From: Motacilla alba alba
Taxonomy: Eukaryota; Chordata; Aves; Passeriformes; Motacillidae
Length of the DNA: 64,000 nt
Reading direction: 5' to 3'
Assembly: GCF_015832195.1 (NCBI RefSeq)
Contig: NC_052019.1
Coordinates: forward strand, 45,449,016 to 45,513,015
Shown here: piece by piece, positions 11,150-25,540 of the stretch
Layout: each line of letters begins with the position of its first letter
Position numbering within the stretch: position 1 is the stretch's first letter
Position numbers and translations under genes: made by a program
Notes under the pieces: model-generated
Database searches by the model: none
The model's input: the letters and a program-made list of their open reading frames with translations, nothing else
What the model was told of the DNA's origin: nothing

Positions 11150-14085
11150 AATATTTAAACGACTGTACTCTGAAATGTGTTCCCTCATCCTTTCAGACAG
11201 GGAGACAAGGGGAAGGTTAGAGTTCGAAGAACTTAGTCTCTCATGTTTCCTCAGTGATGGAAAGCAGTCTGAAGCCACAGATTATCCTGAACAAATGTTC
11301 TAGTGGTGTCCAAATCTAGCTCTAACAAACAAAGAGTTGGAAACAATTAAAAAAGCACCATGTCCCAAACCCTCATCTTTTTGAGGAAATAATTCTCTGA
11401 CAGAACTAATTTTCAAAGTACTCATAAACTGCTTTTAATGGCCAGTTTCTTAGGGATTATTAATTAAGAAAAACATTTTTACAGAAGTGTCACATAAAAC
11501 CCCCAGACTCAGATGGGTAAGGCACATAAAAGTTGCACTTGGGAAAGGGTAATGAAAATCCATTCATTTTATGTTCGTCCTTGCCTGCCATGGTAACCTA
11601 AACCAGACTACAAGCAGGGCTACACTTGCAGCACAGCAGTGACCGTGGTGCCCTGGGCAGCCACCTCTCCCGAGCACCCGCAGCCGCCTCTCTCAACTTC
11701 CCTGGAGTTCAGCAGTCCCATCTCCTCTGCTACAACAATTTGTCACTCCTGTCTGAGGATGCTGTCTCAGAACCATGGCCGTGAGAACAACAGTGCCTGG
11801 TGGCACAAACTGTTGGACCTAGTGGAATATTTCTGTTTTACACCCTTTACCAAAGCAGACATTTCTGTTTATTTGCCCTGTTTGGTTCTCATTGTGAGCT
11901 TTATCTTGGCTCAGAGATCAAATGCAAGCCTTCAGAGCTAGTGAGTGCAGACCAGAATTAAAACAAGATGCCCGCACAGCATTTGCCCGTGACACAGTTC
12001 ACCTTACTAAATATTTTATCAAGATATGGTTTAAGAAACTGAAAACATGAGTGCTTCTTTCTGTGTTGTTTTATAGCATCCAGTTTTGTGACTTCTTGTT
12101 TTTCTATGTGCATGAACGTCTAAAAAGCTTAAACACTTCCATAGCAGCTGCACCAGGGCTACAAGTATAGGCACTTAACATACTAAAATTCTAAAATTAA
12201 GCGCTGGCCAGTAGCAGGCTTCATATTGTACAGGACCAGACAGAGACACGCTGCATTTTTATTCTTGATACAAGAGAGAAATTTTGTGTAGAAACAACAT
12301 TATTACTTGGCCAACGTATTTAAACTTAGAATTACGCTGTCTTTCAGTTTTTAAAACAGATTTAAAAAAAAAAAATTAGATCTATAGATTTTTAAAATAC
12401 ATTTTTATATACACACACATTTCCGACACGTTCTGAATATTTTGGAATTGAGAAAACAGTATTCTGTCTTGTAAGAAAGATGTGGTAATAATGTTCTTAT
12501 GTATCATTTTTAAGAAAAGTAACACTGCTCCACTTCTAGGAACATTTTTAAGAAGCTGCAAAGTCTCAAGTTCACCAAAAGGGTAAATCTGAATCCTTAT
12601 GACATCTTTCTGACTCCTGTAGATTTATTTCACATTCTCCTTAGAGCTGTTGTTCAGGGGATTTTTATGTCTGCATTTTGGATTGCTAAACAATACAGCA
12701 TGGCTTCTAATTTTAAAATATTTTACATATTCTTTAAATTTTGCTAACATCTGAATGAAAATTACACTACTAAAGCAGTACTTACAAAAAGCTTTGAATT
12801 TTCAGCAAAGGCACAGAAACATGCACTATGTAAGGAAGACTCTGTATGTGTATGCAATTTCATGACTGTGCCTTTATTGGCTATGATTTATTTTCATACT
12901 GATATATTTTTCCCATAAAACCCATCTTTAGTTGTATTGCTTCTCTTTGAATTTTGGGATGTCACTTTGTACTATGTCAAAATTTCTCCTTTCCTTCATT
13001 TGGCATGGAGTCAAACAGAAATATGTCCACAACCATGGGATATCTTTGAAGAATTAATTCTTAAGAAACAGTAGTTTCCCAAATGGATAGAAGATGGCAC
13101 CAAATATTAAAAGACTGTCCCTGGCACATTTCAGCTAAAATTAAAGGCATTAATTAATATAGTCTATTATTACTTGAAAGGTAAAATTTCAAAACACACC
13201 CTTTTTATAATCTCACACATTTAACACAGACTTGAGCTTCCTAATACACAGGCACAGATGACCAGCATTTTTGTTTCAAAGCACCAACTACCACATTCAT
13301 TTTCCTCTGAAAGTTACTTTGCTACTATTGCTTCAGATCATAGCAATGATAACTTCAATACGGGAGTTCAGAAGCTTTCCACAAAACCCAAGTAGAGAGC
13401 CACATCAATGGAAGCCTACAGGTATCACTGTTGAGGGAGGCATTTGAACATATCATATGTCAACACAATTCCTTTTATAGATAGGGGTAGGATTGGTTTT
13501 GTTCTGATTTGGTTTGTTTGGCACTTAAATGCAGTGGAAAAAGGGCTCCAGTTGAGAGTTGAGCTTTATATTTCCATATGAATGCATGTGGCACCAGATA
13601 ATGTAAGGTTTCTCCCAGTTTTCATTTCCAAGTGCATGGGCCTACAACAGACAGGACATCAGAAACACTGGCTTGCTCTGCTCCACAGAGATGATCAGAA
13701 AGCAGGAGTGAGAGAGTGCCCAGACTGACACAGCTTTGCAGTCTGCTGTACTTGAGGCACATTATTACGTTAATACAGCAATGTTTAAGGATAACATTTA
13801 GCATAGCACAGCCAACATCACAATGTACAGCCCACCAAAGGGTCCACCTCAACAAGTCCCATGGCTCTGTCTTCTACAGGCCTTCCTGCTGGCTAACACT
13901 GCAAAATCACTTCAGGTACAGGGAAAATCCCTTCCTGCAGGAAGCTTTTCTTTCTATTTCCTTCCACCAGGGATATCTAGAGTCATACAGGGGTCCTCTT
14001 TGGACTTTTAAATCTCTCCCTTACTTAGAGTTTCATAACATAAATTGTGCCATATTATTTGCACTGTTGCGAACGGAAGTAGCTG
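11150..14085. other. Non-coding DNA with a small GC-richer patch at 11630-11780
   Basis: The patch near 11.63-11.78 kb is richer in G/C and contains a 100-codon open frame (11639-11941, plus) that is Ser/Pro/Leu-rich and unrecognised. The remainder is AT-rich. From 13490 to 13525 the plus strand shows T/G low-complexity (GGTTTTGTT, GGTTTGTTTGG). No exon or named repeat was found. Confidence 0.55.
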
Positions 14086-14135
14086 CTTTTTTCTTTTTTT
14101 GCCTTTTTTTGTTTTTTTTTTTTTTTTTTTTTTCT
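14086..14135. repeat. Poly-T/low-complexity tract
   Basis: There are runs of T interrupted by C and G, ending in a run of about 24 T. Three overlapping open frames across it (13716-14150 and 14045-14386 plus, 14008-14232 minus) consist of poly-Phe or poly-Lys in this part and are artefacts. I looked for a retrocopy whose tail this could be, and saw no polyadenylation signal or coding sequence in the matching orientation. Confidence 0.9.
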
Positions 14136-14139
14136 CTTC

Positions 14140-17100
14140 CAAACCAATAAAAAATAAAGAGACAGATGCAGGACTCCATTTACTTCCATCCAGTCTAAAC
14201 TGTGGGAAAAACCACTTGGTTCTGTGCAACACCCCAGGCAGGGGGTGCTACAGCAGGGTGGGTTGTGCGTGGGTTCCCCTTGGCTGCCATGCCTGCACCC
14301 CTGGAAGCAGATGTCCTATTGAATTGCTTGGACTTCATACAAAGCAGCTTGGCGAGCAGCCGAGTATGATATATTGGTATTATTAACTAACTGCTATACT
14401 TTAAAGAATAAGCAGGCATAAAGTAACAAGGATTTAAAGCACTAGTAAAAAGTGACTTAAAGAAGGATTTGCACATTCAGTAGCAGACCCTTTTTTACAA
14501 TTTTACCAGTCCAAAAACTGCATGTTCCTTCTCTATAAACCTTGTTTATAGTGCAGGACCATCAAGTTACAATGCTACTGCTGGTAAACAGTAGCAATTC
14601 TAATTAAAACTACTTTTTTTTTCTCAAATGCTGTAGTTCTACAGCAAAATATCTATGTATAAAAAACAGGTTAAACTGTAGTAATTTTATTGCCTGCTTA
14701 AAAATTCTTTATTGAGAACAGAAAATAGCTTTTTTTTTCTATAGCGTGTGCGCTTGAAGAGACTGAACATAAACAATTCCCCAAGGAAGAACTTGATTAA
14801 AATATATCTAAATAGCAACTTTTTAAGTATTATTTTTTTAATACAGAGGGGTGAATAAGAAGGGGATCAAATCACCAAAAAAGGAATCTCAATTTCTTGC
14901 TTAAGGATTTGGGGGGAAGGGGAGAACTCACTTTATATTCATATCTTACTCGTATGCTTTTTCATCCTGCTTCTTTCTACTTCTGAAGTAAGCCACTTTT
15001 TGCTGACAAGTCAAAACATTTCTGTTCAAAGCTCAGTTGTGGGTCTTAGAGAAGATTTTGCATCTGAACAGCAGTTCATTCCACTGCATTTTATAAAGGG
15101 AGTATCCCACACTTCAGAGACTGTGAGTCATTGTGCCACTGCAGCTGTGACTCTGAGACTAGATTATTATTTTTTTTACCGTATATGCAAAAACATTGTT
15201 TCTTAGGGCCATGTGCTAGTTTTTATTTATTGGTATGATCTAAGTATTTCCAGAAAATCCCATCTGCTGCTCAGGAGTTTGGAGAAGGGGCCCTTTCTCA
15301 TACGTGTTCCCCCTTCCCTCGTAGCACACACTCTTCTAAACCTCTGAACTATTAGGAATGACAGAGGGAGAAATTTCTGCTAGATAAAATGAATCTTGAA
15401 GATACTTTTCATGCCAGAACAAATTTCTCCCTTCTAGTATCAGCATCCCTGTTCAACATTTTAGGTCCATTTCTAAACTCTTAACCCTTTGTTAGCACTA
15501 AGCCCAGAATGAAATTGGAAATGGGATGTGCTTGGTGATGATAATGATTCAATTACAAATGAAACTATTTAAACAAGAGACAACATAAGGACATGAGAAT
15601 CTTCATAGTACAGACTAGGCCTTTCCGTTTAAGGCTTCCCATGCGATTTTCAGAGCTTCAGTTCATACCATACCAGAAGTTAATTTACCTTTCAAGCAAA
15701 AGATGGAATATTTCACATAAAACATGAAATAAATAAAAAAAACCAAAACAAACCAAAACAAAAACCCAAACAAACAACCAAAAATCTAAAGAGACACACG
15801 CATCCAAATGCTCGAAATCAGTAGCACATCATTGGTGAGTCCCAAAATTACTGCCAGTTAGGCTTTATATTGCTTATCAGTTTTCTTGAGGGTGTATTTG
15901 GGAAGGTTTTTTGTGTTTGTTTGGCAAGATTTTTCGTACATTTTTGATTGTTTGTTGTTTCTTTTTTTAAAGACACAACTAGATTATTTTACATCCTGGG
16001 CAGCTGAAAGGGTCATTTATTTGCACAGTTATGGCAAACACAACTGTTTGTCCTCTCTTTTGCAAAGAGGAATTCCAGAAGTCATTTTTACTCAATTTGC
16101 CACAAAGTGACCAAAATAATTTTCAAACGTTAAATTGCGGCTTTTATCTAAAGTTGGTCTTTGAAATCAAAATTGACAGTTAAGTCACAGAAGGATTTAC
16201 AAGAAAGAAACAGAGAAAACAAAAAATGCTAACATGCACTAACATAAAATGTAATTAGCTATGCATGGGTACATCAATTCAGATAAATGAACAACACCAA
16301 AGCTCCAAACAACAGAGTTAAAAACCAATACCTTCCATATTCTTATATTGTTCCACAAGATTAATGGATTTTTTTCAGGTAAAGAAGCAATAAAAATCAA
16401 TTCAATGTATCAACAATCAGAAAAATTGTAATATAATTTACTCTCTATTTTAATATAAATTATTGTGTATTGTAATGGACAACTGAATTGCAATGTAAAT
16501 TAATGTAAGTTATGGCTTAATTTATATCAAATATGCAATGAGAACAAAAATATTTATGATACAGCTGACTACTGTAACAGTTTCTTCTAGTGCAATTTTA
16601 ATACCAGAGTTTTTAGAATATTATTAAAAATAATTGTATGTCCTGGTTTTGTTATTCCATTTATCCCTTTCATTTATTATAAACTTCGGATTAATTTTGG
16701 TGGGGTTTTGCTTTGTTTCGGGTTTTTCTTTGTTTCTTTTGTGGTTTTTTTTCAAATGATGAATGAATAAGAGGAGGAAATTATTCTCCACTACAGACTA
16801 TCATATATCAAATATTACAGTAACATATTACAGTTTTGTAATTCTCATTTCAGAAGACTCATAGACCGAGCTAAGGAAGAGCAAAGAGTTACAGAAATAT
16901 TTGTTTCCATATGACAGAGCCTGATGTCTTGCACTAACATTTAAAATCAGCCTCTGCTCGAAGTTTATGCACCAACGTAAACCTCACATATGTACAAGAT
17001 GCACGACCCCTTTTCTGGACCTCTGCGAGTCGCACAAATACCCTGCAGATCTGCTGGGTGGGCACACGATTATCCATACCATTCAAACCCTGTGTGATGG

Positions 17101-18505
17101 CAGCTGGAGCTGAAGGGCATGGGCAAAGCTGCCAGGCAGGGCAGCTCACCACGGGCTCAGGCAGGGGTCTGGGTGCAGCATCACTGCTGAGGGGGAAGCA
17201 GGAAAGGCAAGGCCGGGACGTGTGTACATGGATCCACCAGATATATTATTCTATACCCCTGTATACTCCAAATCGTTTAATACAACAGCACTGGATAAAG
17301 CCAAGTTAGGTCAACTAGAAAGAACTAGCTGGTTTGAGTGTTCTTTATTCACACCGATTCTGATCCAAAGTTATTTTTAACGTTGAGAAACCCCCAATAC
17401 AAATAAATTGTGTATTCAATTTTTTTAAATATCCTTTCCACAAACTGAAACACTTTCTTTATATTTGATGAAATAAGTCAAGAATTTTTTCTGTATAGTA
17501 CCAAGTGTTCTTATATTAATATGTTGAAATTATACTAATTTAAACACTACAACATTGGCATATACCAAAGGAAAGGCTGATGTTTTGGTAGCGTAACTTC
17601 AATTTTTACTACTCAAATATGAAAAGAATCAGCATCTTAAACATATCAGCCAGCAGTTCCTTAATCACATCCACTTGACCACTTGTCCCACCAGTTTAGT
17701 CCCACCAGTGGCCCACTCAAGCTATAAAAGTGCAGAATTTAGAAATTAAGAACCCCATCAAAAGGTATATTTCCAAATGAAAAGGCTTAAGATGAGCCTT
17801 CTGAATCAATATTTAACTATCTAAAATAAAAGCGCCTACATTTCCAGTATGTTATTTGCAGAAGGGCTGAACACTGCTGAGCCCCTTCTCTGAGAGACAC
17901 AGTTCAGCACCTTTGAAAGAAACAGGATGAACTTAATTAGGTCTGAGAGGTGAATTTAAAACCCTAAGATTTAAAATTATGAAAACATGTAATTTCCATA
18001 CAATATACCTAGAAATGTGGGAGGGGGAGATGGGAAGGAGTGGTGCAGAGAGGATGACAAAGGAAAGGAAAAAAACCACCCCAAGTCTCAGTTAAATTAT
18101 TTACAGAAATTAAATGTATTAGATATTACTACACACTATTTGGAATCTCTCTTTTTGTTAGAGATAAATTATTTCAGTTACCAATTTCCTGTCCCTGCAC
18201 TGAATGTTCATCTGAGGTTATTACATTGCATTTTATAAATACATTAAAAGAAAAAACTACGAGCAGCTGAATCTACTTGCAAAAAAACCTGAAAATCATG
18301 TTCCCATTTTCTAATCTTTGTTTTCTTAAGTCTTATAATGTGTCTTTGCAGAACTAAGTGAGGTATAAAAGTAGAGATTAATATTGTTACACTTGGAAAT
18401 GTTGTAATAAAATGAAGCCATATATTCTTCCCTCCAAGTAAATTGGAATAGTTTTCACTCTCTTTAGTGGAGAATGTTGCTTCTAATTGCATAGATAACA
18501 TGCCT
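14140..18505. other. Non-coding DNA; A/C and T/G tracts, GC-richer patch at 17060-17230
   Basis: There is an A/C low-complexity tract at 15733-15783 (AAACCAAAACAAACC type) and T/G-rich tracts at 15890-15970 and 16700-16752. The block 16380-16560 is almost pure AT with repeated TGTAA/TTAAT words. A GC-richer patch at 17060-17230 has overlapping short frames on both strands without recognisable product. No gene was found. Confidence 0.55.
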
Positions 18506-18506
18506 G

Positions 18507-18510
<4 letters not shown>

Positions 18511-18553
<43 letters not shown>
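18511..18553. repeat. (TA)n microsatellite, about 21 units
   Basis: Uninterrupted TA dinucleotide run of 43 bases. It is the longest perfect dinucleotide repeat in the window and likely length-polymorphic. Confidence 0.97.
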
Positions 18554-18556
<3 letters not shown>

Positions 18557-18559
18557 TAT

Positions 18560-20940
18560 ATCCAGAAGTACAATTTCACTTGACCTTCAAAAGACAACAT
18601 CAGAATTAATTTCTAATAATGTTGGGTATTCTTCTCAAAGGTAGCAATGTAAAAAAAAAAAAAAATCTTTTTTGAGCTATAATTTATTCATTTTCAGGTT
18701 ATTCCTCATGAAAAGAAAACTGATAAAATATGCTGTTTTCTTTTTTCCTTAATCTCTCCTCCCACGTCTTGTTTTTCCTTTGTTCTGTATCTTCCTCATA
18801 TTCACCCTAGCAAAATCTAGGAAAAGACTGTCTCTAGTCAAATATTCTCAGCACTGCCACTACATATCATGTATGTACTACTTAATTTACAACATTCTTA
18901 TGAACTTTTCCTTCCCTAAGCAAATGTATGAAAAAATACTTTTCTAGCGTCTAAGAAAAATTAGAAAATTGCCTTCACTGACAGAACTAGTTCTCAGGTT
19001 CTGAAACAAGAGACTAATCATCCTTTAAAAGTGCAGCTTTTTTTGCCTTTGTTCTCTTCTTCCCCTCTCCCTCCCAACATACATACTGTAAAAGCAGCTA
19101 ATTTCACAAAAGTCTGACCTTAATAAAAACCCTTCCATGTTTGTCATATTTTTCTTAGTAGAAGCTTTCATTTACACAATATGCAAAAGTGAATTTGACT
19201 TTAAATAAAGAATTAAAACTACTTTTTTATTAGTAGTTCAATCAACTTTTGTCTGGATAAGAAGAAACTATTTTTATCAAGTCACGCATAATCAATCCTG
19301 CATAGGCACACACACACACAAGTTAAATTGTGAAGATCATCTTTTTTTCTGGCATAAATTAATAATTTCATGTGCCACACATAAAATATGGCAATAACAA
19401 AAGCCTTTAATAATACCACTTTCTTAAGTCACATCCACAAAGAATCAAAGAATGCTGGATATGTACATGTAAGTAGCATTTATAAATCAACAAAAGGCAA
19501 ATATGTTAATTTTAACTTCCTCTATCACCAAAATCAGTCTCACTTACCTGTCTATTTACTATAAAAACCAAAGTACCTGCAGGAAAAGAATAGTCAAAAA
19601 AAAAAAAAAAATATAGGAAGAAAGGGCAACTTCTAATTTTAAAATAAGCTACACAATATTAAGAAGTTCCAAAGAGGTGCCAAGCAACTAGTAGTTGCAG
19701 ATAATATGAAGGCTACTTTCAAAATCAAAATACAATCTTAGAGAAGCAATAACAGAAGACAACAGCTTGAACTCGCAACCAAACTCACCAAGTTTCTTAC
19801 CTAGTAAGAATTTCTAGTAAAGAGACACAGAAGTGTCTTAAGAACCGAGCAAAGTAAATACCATATGATTTAAATAAGAAACATATCTCAAAGCGTATCT
19901 TTAATAAACATTTATTATGTGCTTAGAAAGAGTGTTTACATATAAACTTTGATGTATACTCTCTCTATATCTCTGCAACAGTACATTAAAATTAACTGTT
20001 GACTTTGAGAACAGAAGCATTTTATTGATATGAATTACCTTATTCTGCACAACATGAAAGCACAGATTGAAACTAGCTTTCATAACAAAATTGGTTTTTT
20101 GAAACTCAAAAACATATTTTTCCGTGTAATTATAGTTGAACATTCTGCTAAAAGAATGTTATGTTTATAAGGTCACTGGTTTTGTGCTGTTGCATTTCTT
20201 CTATTAAATTCACTAGATCTCCCATATTTCATATTCTTCACAGCTAGAGCCTTAAAAGTTTTATCACTATTTTGACTACTGGAACCCTATATATGTACAA
20301 TATTTTAATTACTAAATTACTACATTTTATGCTGCAATACAAAAAAAAAGTTTGACAAACATTTTATTAAAAAATAGAACTGTAAATCAAGTGTACGTTT
20401 TTCACAGCTCGTGTAGGACTCCAAAATGTTTTTCAGAACTTCATTTCTATTAAATAAACATTTTGGAAGTACTTCAAATGTCTATTCAAAATTCTCACTG
20501 AGGATTTTGAAAGGTTCTGTTTTATTTGCTTTATTTTATACAAATATCATCAAAAGTGAGCAAGAAAGAAAAACAAGATTCCATTGCTGGACCTTAATGG
20601 TTTTCATACCTCTGAAATTATATGTAATAGAGTCAGATTCTGAAAATCTACTACAAATCTTGCCACTCTCTTATCTTCACAGTTTTTTTTGTCCTCTTCT
20701 TCTCCTTGACCTCCATCATGGCCATTAATACTTTATGTTATTCCTCACCTGCCTTGCTTCTTCCTTATGTTTTTTTTACTGAACTTCTGGGCGTGAAAAA
20801 TTATTTCCTCTTCTATGTTTTTGACCTACCTGTAGGTGGTACTCCAAAATATTTCTTCCTACATATAAACGGAGCAGTCAATATTCAACAAGGTACATTA
20901 TTTTGGGCAAAGCTTATGTATCTGGTCTGCCATAGACGTG
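18560..20940. other. Non-coding AT-rich DNA with poly-A runs and a short (CA)7
   Basis: Poly-A runs occur at about 18650-18665 and 19596-19612, and a (CA)7 repeat at 19307-19320. Open frames are 100 codons or shorter and unrecognised. No transposon was identified. Confidence 0.6.
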
Positions 20941-20942
20941 AT

Positions 20943-20972
20943 CTTGGTATAACTCCTTTGAAATCAGGGGAA
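20943..20972. mobile_element. Possible MITE-like scrap
   Basis: CTTGGTATAACTCCTTTGAA followed by ATCAGGGGA resembles the sauropsid repeat motif 'TGGTGTAACTCCATTGAAATCAATGG'. Only about 30 bases are left, so this is weak. It sits directly beside an A/C low-complexity tract. Confidence 0.3.
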
Positions 20973-20985
20973 CCCGTGAAAGTGG

Positions 20986-21085
20986 AAAACAAACAAACAA
21001 ACAAACCCCCAAAACCAACAAACCTAATACAAACACATAGTCAAAAAAACCAACCAACACACCCCATATTATTCCACCCCACCCC
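20986..21085. repeat. A/C-rich low-complexity tract
   Basis: An (AAAC)n run grades into CCCCCAAAACC, CAACCAACACACCCC and CACCCCACCCC. The minus strand is T/G-rich with G4-length runs, but the spacing does not give a canonical four-tract quadruplex. It supplies the Lys/Asn/Pro/Thr-rich tail of the 136-codon frame at 20706-21116, which is therefore not taken as a gene. Confidence 0.85.
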
Positions 21086-21089
21086 GAGT

Positions 21090-24000
21090 ACTTGGACATC
21101 TTTGGACACATTTTGATTTTCAGAAATTTTTCTCATTTACTTTGCTGTTTTGTCTGATCAGCTTGTGAGCTGCACTTCTCACTTTAAGAACAAGATACAC
21201 AAAGACATTCACTTCAGGTCAAAAATCATCCATCACAGCTTTGAAGTATCCAGTTAAAACAAGCACTCATTTCAAGGACTGTTTTGCATTCAGTTTGATA
21301 GAACTCCCAAAGCCTCCACAGCTTTCCCTGCTTTGTTTGCTTTATACAGGAAATATGCTACTGAGTCATGGCACAGTGACATATATAATAAGAAGCCCAC
21401 ACATATTACATAAGCAATTTGAATTCCTTTTGGATCTATACTGGAAAGACAGTGAAAGGATGTAGAGCAGTGGTCTGTGCGGTGCTATATTCCCACATAC
21501 AAAAACTATTTCAAACTGTAATATTTGAAAGGTCCCACCAACCTGCAGCCAGTTATGCTCATGGGCTATAAAATCACATACTCACATTTATGAACAAAAT
21601 CATTACATGCAGAGCTGCCAGTGTTCCTGTTCAACAGTCTCAAAACACTGAGTGGCCACCTTTCAGAGACTTCACACCCTGGCTCCAGCATGTGGTTCTG
21701 CATGATATGAGATAGGATTGGTCATTTTTACATTTTTGCTAAGTCACAGGAGAGTTAGGTATAGAAGTCACTATTTGGAGATTTGCAGTACTGGGTTTTT
21801 TCCCTTTTTCCTTTTTTTTCCTCCTTTTTAAGAAGGCATCTAACAAATTGTGCCCTGGATAAAGCCATTTTTCATGTTATGATTGTTAAAATAATAATTC
21901 TAATAAATGAGAGAAGATATTATTTCAATTATTCTTTTTTTCTTTTCAATTATTCTCCATTTATTTTTGTACAAATAAAAGTCCAAAGCAGTCTGTGAAG
22001 TTTCATGCAAACAGTTCCATAATTAAACTCCAACCCATTTTACTTATCCATGAAATCTGGTGGCACATCTGTTTACCATGAGAGAATGTCCAATGGTGTT
22101 GAAAAACATATTTTATTATCACAATACAGAGGAATAACAGCCTTCAGGTAAGAAGATATCTAACTTCCTGCTTTCTTCTTTAGACAGAGACTGAAACATG
22201 GACATATAGAGGCATACGTTATTAGCTGGACCAGGTAGGAGGAAGTAACAGAAGGAGTAGGAAAGAAATGCATCTTTGCAAACAGCTGTGGTCACAGAAA
22301 GGATTGCTGTCTCATGTTTTCCCTGTCTTTCTGTCTTTGCTCCCAACCCTCTCAGTTCACCCTTTTGCAATGAATATGGCACTGACTCCAGGAATGAATT
22401 CAGTTCAAACTGCCCTACTTTATAATTGATTTTGTCAGATTATTTTTTTTTCCTACCAAGCTGGTGATTTCAAGTGGCTTGAATGAGTATCAAATTTAAG
22501 GCAGAAAATAAACAAAGAAAAAACACAAATAAAAAATAAAGGGAAAAAAATTAGTGCCTGACAACATGGAGAGATGAGAAGAAACAGACAAAGAACCAGT
22601 ACTTTCAAAGCAAAGCAGCACTTCAACATGCTCACCATGTGACATGAATCTGAGTCTTGGGCTCTCTGATACCAAGACATAAGAAGGTACATAGGAAAGA
22701 GAAATCAAGAGACTACGATTGGAGATTCTAGATTCCAAACATCTCCCAAAATTTCTATATTTATTTGTGTTGAAGTATGAGGTCAAACACCATTTGTTGC
22801 AATTACAAGGTTTGGAACAATAGGGGGGCACTCTTCAACAGTGCCCAAACACAAAGTCTTTCCTACGGTGATAGAAACTTACAAACTCTGGGGGTTGTCA
22901 AGGCTGTCACCACAATCAGATAAGTGTGCAGACACCCCCCCGGATCTGTTTTGGTAACATGGACGACATGACTGCTGGAGGACCTAAAGACTGCAGGAGA
23001 AAGCAGACACAAAGTGCCAGCTCAAGTACCTGTGCTCCCAGGAGCATGCATGTGCCCTCAGGAGAACAAAGGGACTAAAGCATCCCAGGAGATCACATTG
23101 CCTCATTTGAGTTATCCCCATTGCCACAGATCACCCTTGCAGCTGAGCAACAACTATATCATAAGGCTGGATGCTTCTCTGAATTGAGCCCTCTGTCGGA
23201 AGATATTCTGTTACATGAGAGTCGTGACTTTTTGGCTCATTACCATGATGAAGTCCCTGCTCAGGCTGTCTTCAGTACTAGTCAGTTGCTACAGCTCAGG
23301 GAAAAAAAGATACAGTAGAGTTTAAAAATATTTCCAAAATATCACTATTAAATTTCCCAGAGTTCACACTACTAAACAAATAAAGAGCTTGCCTACATTT
23401 ACATTAATAAAATGAGTAGGTTTTTTCCTTGTTATAATTACCTCTTTTATTACAAATGGGAGGAAAACCAGGCTTCTACATCTGTTTTCCTATCATATAA
23501 ATAGTATGTAAATTAATTACCATCTTCCCAAATGTGTCAGTTCCACCAGAGAATTTCTGAGATTGAAGTAGAGCGATCATTTTTAGAGGCAAGCATAATT
23601 AGATCTAAAACTAATTAATACTTTTTTTCTAAATAATGTCATAGAAATTATTCCAGACTTTTTCATGGAAACCACTAGATTTTTCATTCATCTTTACAAT
23701 TATATTTAATAATAACAAGACTTATTATTGCTAGAGTATTTGTTTATGCTGCACAAGGGCAAACAGGACTAAATTACAGGAAACCCATTTCTGAAAGTTA
23801 TTGAGTGTCTCTCTCTCCCATCAATATAAATGAAAGATAATTAAACACAACTAATCAATGATGAATTCTAACTATTCTCATGAAACACTGAAAAATATAT
23901 AAAGGAAACAAGACAGAAGGAAACATCTCCTAAGAAACTGTTATGGTGATACATCAGCCCGTGCCATGCTTTTTAAACTGCACCAGGGATGAAAGCATGC

Positions 24001-25535
24001 ACTTTGGCAAGAAGAAGGGAATTGCTTACTGTGTGCATTCTGCCATCTATTTTTGCCCAGTGAGGGCAGGGCACCCAGCCCTGCAGGACTCGGGTAATGT
24101 CATCTCCTGAATGCTCCTTGAGGCAGGACTTATCACAATAGAGTCTGCTGTTCTTATTAAAAATAACTTTCAAAACGAGAGTCCCAACAGCAATTCAAAG
24201 ACCTGTTTCCACATTGCTTCTCCCCTTAAAACTCCTACCCAGGTGTATTGCAACTAATGTCTGCAGTCCTACAGTCCAGATCCCCTAAGCCTTGCAAATC
24301 CACAACAGGTGGAAACAAGGTTTCCAAGACAATTTCTCTTCCCAACACTACATCCCTAAATACTATGGAGTCTCAATAACACCTACTTACAACCAAAACT
24401 GATTGACTCCTAAAAGTAGTGGATCAGAAAAGAGCAGGGAAGAGATGCACACTTCTGTGCTTTACCTCAAGACACAACAGCAGCTACTGAGGTCTTTGCA
24501 AGCTCTGAGCAACTGACAACAGCAACTACATCTTCTATCCAAACAGATTACCTGATTTACACTAGGCTGCTTATAGAAAGTCTGCTTTACATGAGACAAT
24601 TCCAAAGTCAATGCCTAAATTCTGATAGTCAGCACAAAGAGAACAAGCTGAGGAGCACAAAGTGGAGGGAAAGAATAGGAAGGGCGAGGCAGCAATGGAT
24701 GGAATAGGAACTAAATTCTCAGCCTCGTGCTGCCCCCAGAAGGCATGTCATAACCTGAGAAACTGAAGTATCTCTTGGAGGAATGGTAGCTTCTGGAAAT
24801 CAGGCACAACTCCAAGCAAGCATGTCTTGCACACCTGAGAGCAAGGAAGACAGTCTTCAAGAAACTGCTGAGAATTTATGTGCTAGTGCAGTGTTCATGG
24901 TAGTGGTTATTATCCATCTTAAAAAGCAGAATCATTCAGGATTTAAATAAACTTCAGAAAATATCCAATCAGGTCAATGACCTGTGTAAGCCACCATTTA
25001 AATATTCTCATTTAAAAATTTTTTATTAGCAAGAACATCACATTGCCTAGTTAAGGAAAAGCATGTGAACCACTATAATCACAGGCACTGACAGTGAAAT
25101 GTGATAGGTACAGCAATTACCACGGCACTGGATTTTCTTTTCTAAATTCAAATTAAAGCAATGAAATAATAAAGGCAAAAAATATTTTTTCAAGGTCATC
25201 TCCATATATCGGTGTACTTTGTCAAAATATTTACAAGAAGTTTGAAATTTAAGATATTTTGCTTCAAATCTCTAAGCTTTTGTTCAAACCTCTATCATGT
25301 ACTTAACTGAAAGAAATGCAAAGGCTCAGCGAGTCTTCACAATAAGAACTAAGATCTAAGTAATGAGCAATTATGACCATTAGTAATAAAATACAGGCCA
25401 CATCTTTCAATAACAACCACCCAGAACTTGCATCCTTGTCATGTGCATATCCCCAGTCACCAGCTAGGCAATGCTGCACTGGAGGTGGGACTGCATATTC
25501 GCAAATTTTGCAGCAGGAAGAAGAGATTCCTAGGC
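21090..25535. other. Non-coding DNA, no recognisable gene
   Basis: Mixed-composition DNA, somewhat less AT-rich at 22820-23320 and 24000-24840. Minus-strand frames at 22453-22692 and 22496-22831 overlap each other in different frames and match nothing I know. A C7 run lies at 22935-22941. The GC-richer parts may be unrecognisable old transposon sequence. Confidence 0.55.
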
Positions 25536-25540
25536 ATATG

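Noticed and set aside
13716..14386. Frames of 144 and 113 codons (plus) and 74 codons (minus) over the poly-T tract
   Set aside because: Poly-Phe/poly-Lys runs from the homopolymer extend unrelated frames. No coding signal was seen on either side.
20706..21116. 136-codon plus frame with apparent hydrophobic segments
   Set aside because: The tail is A/C low-complexity and part overlaps a MITE-like scrap. The hydrophobic part reflects T-rich DNA.
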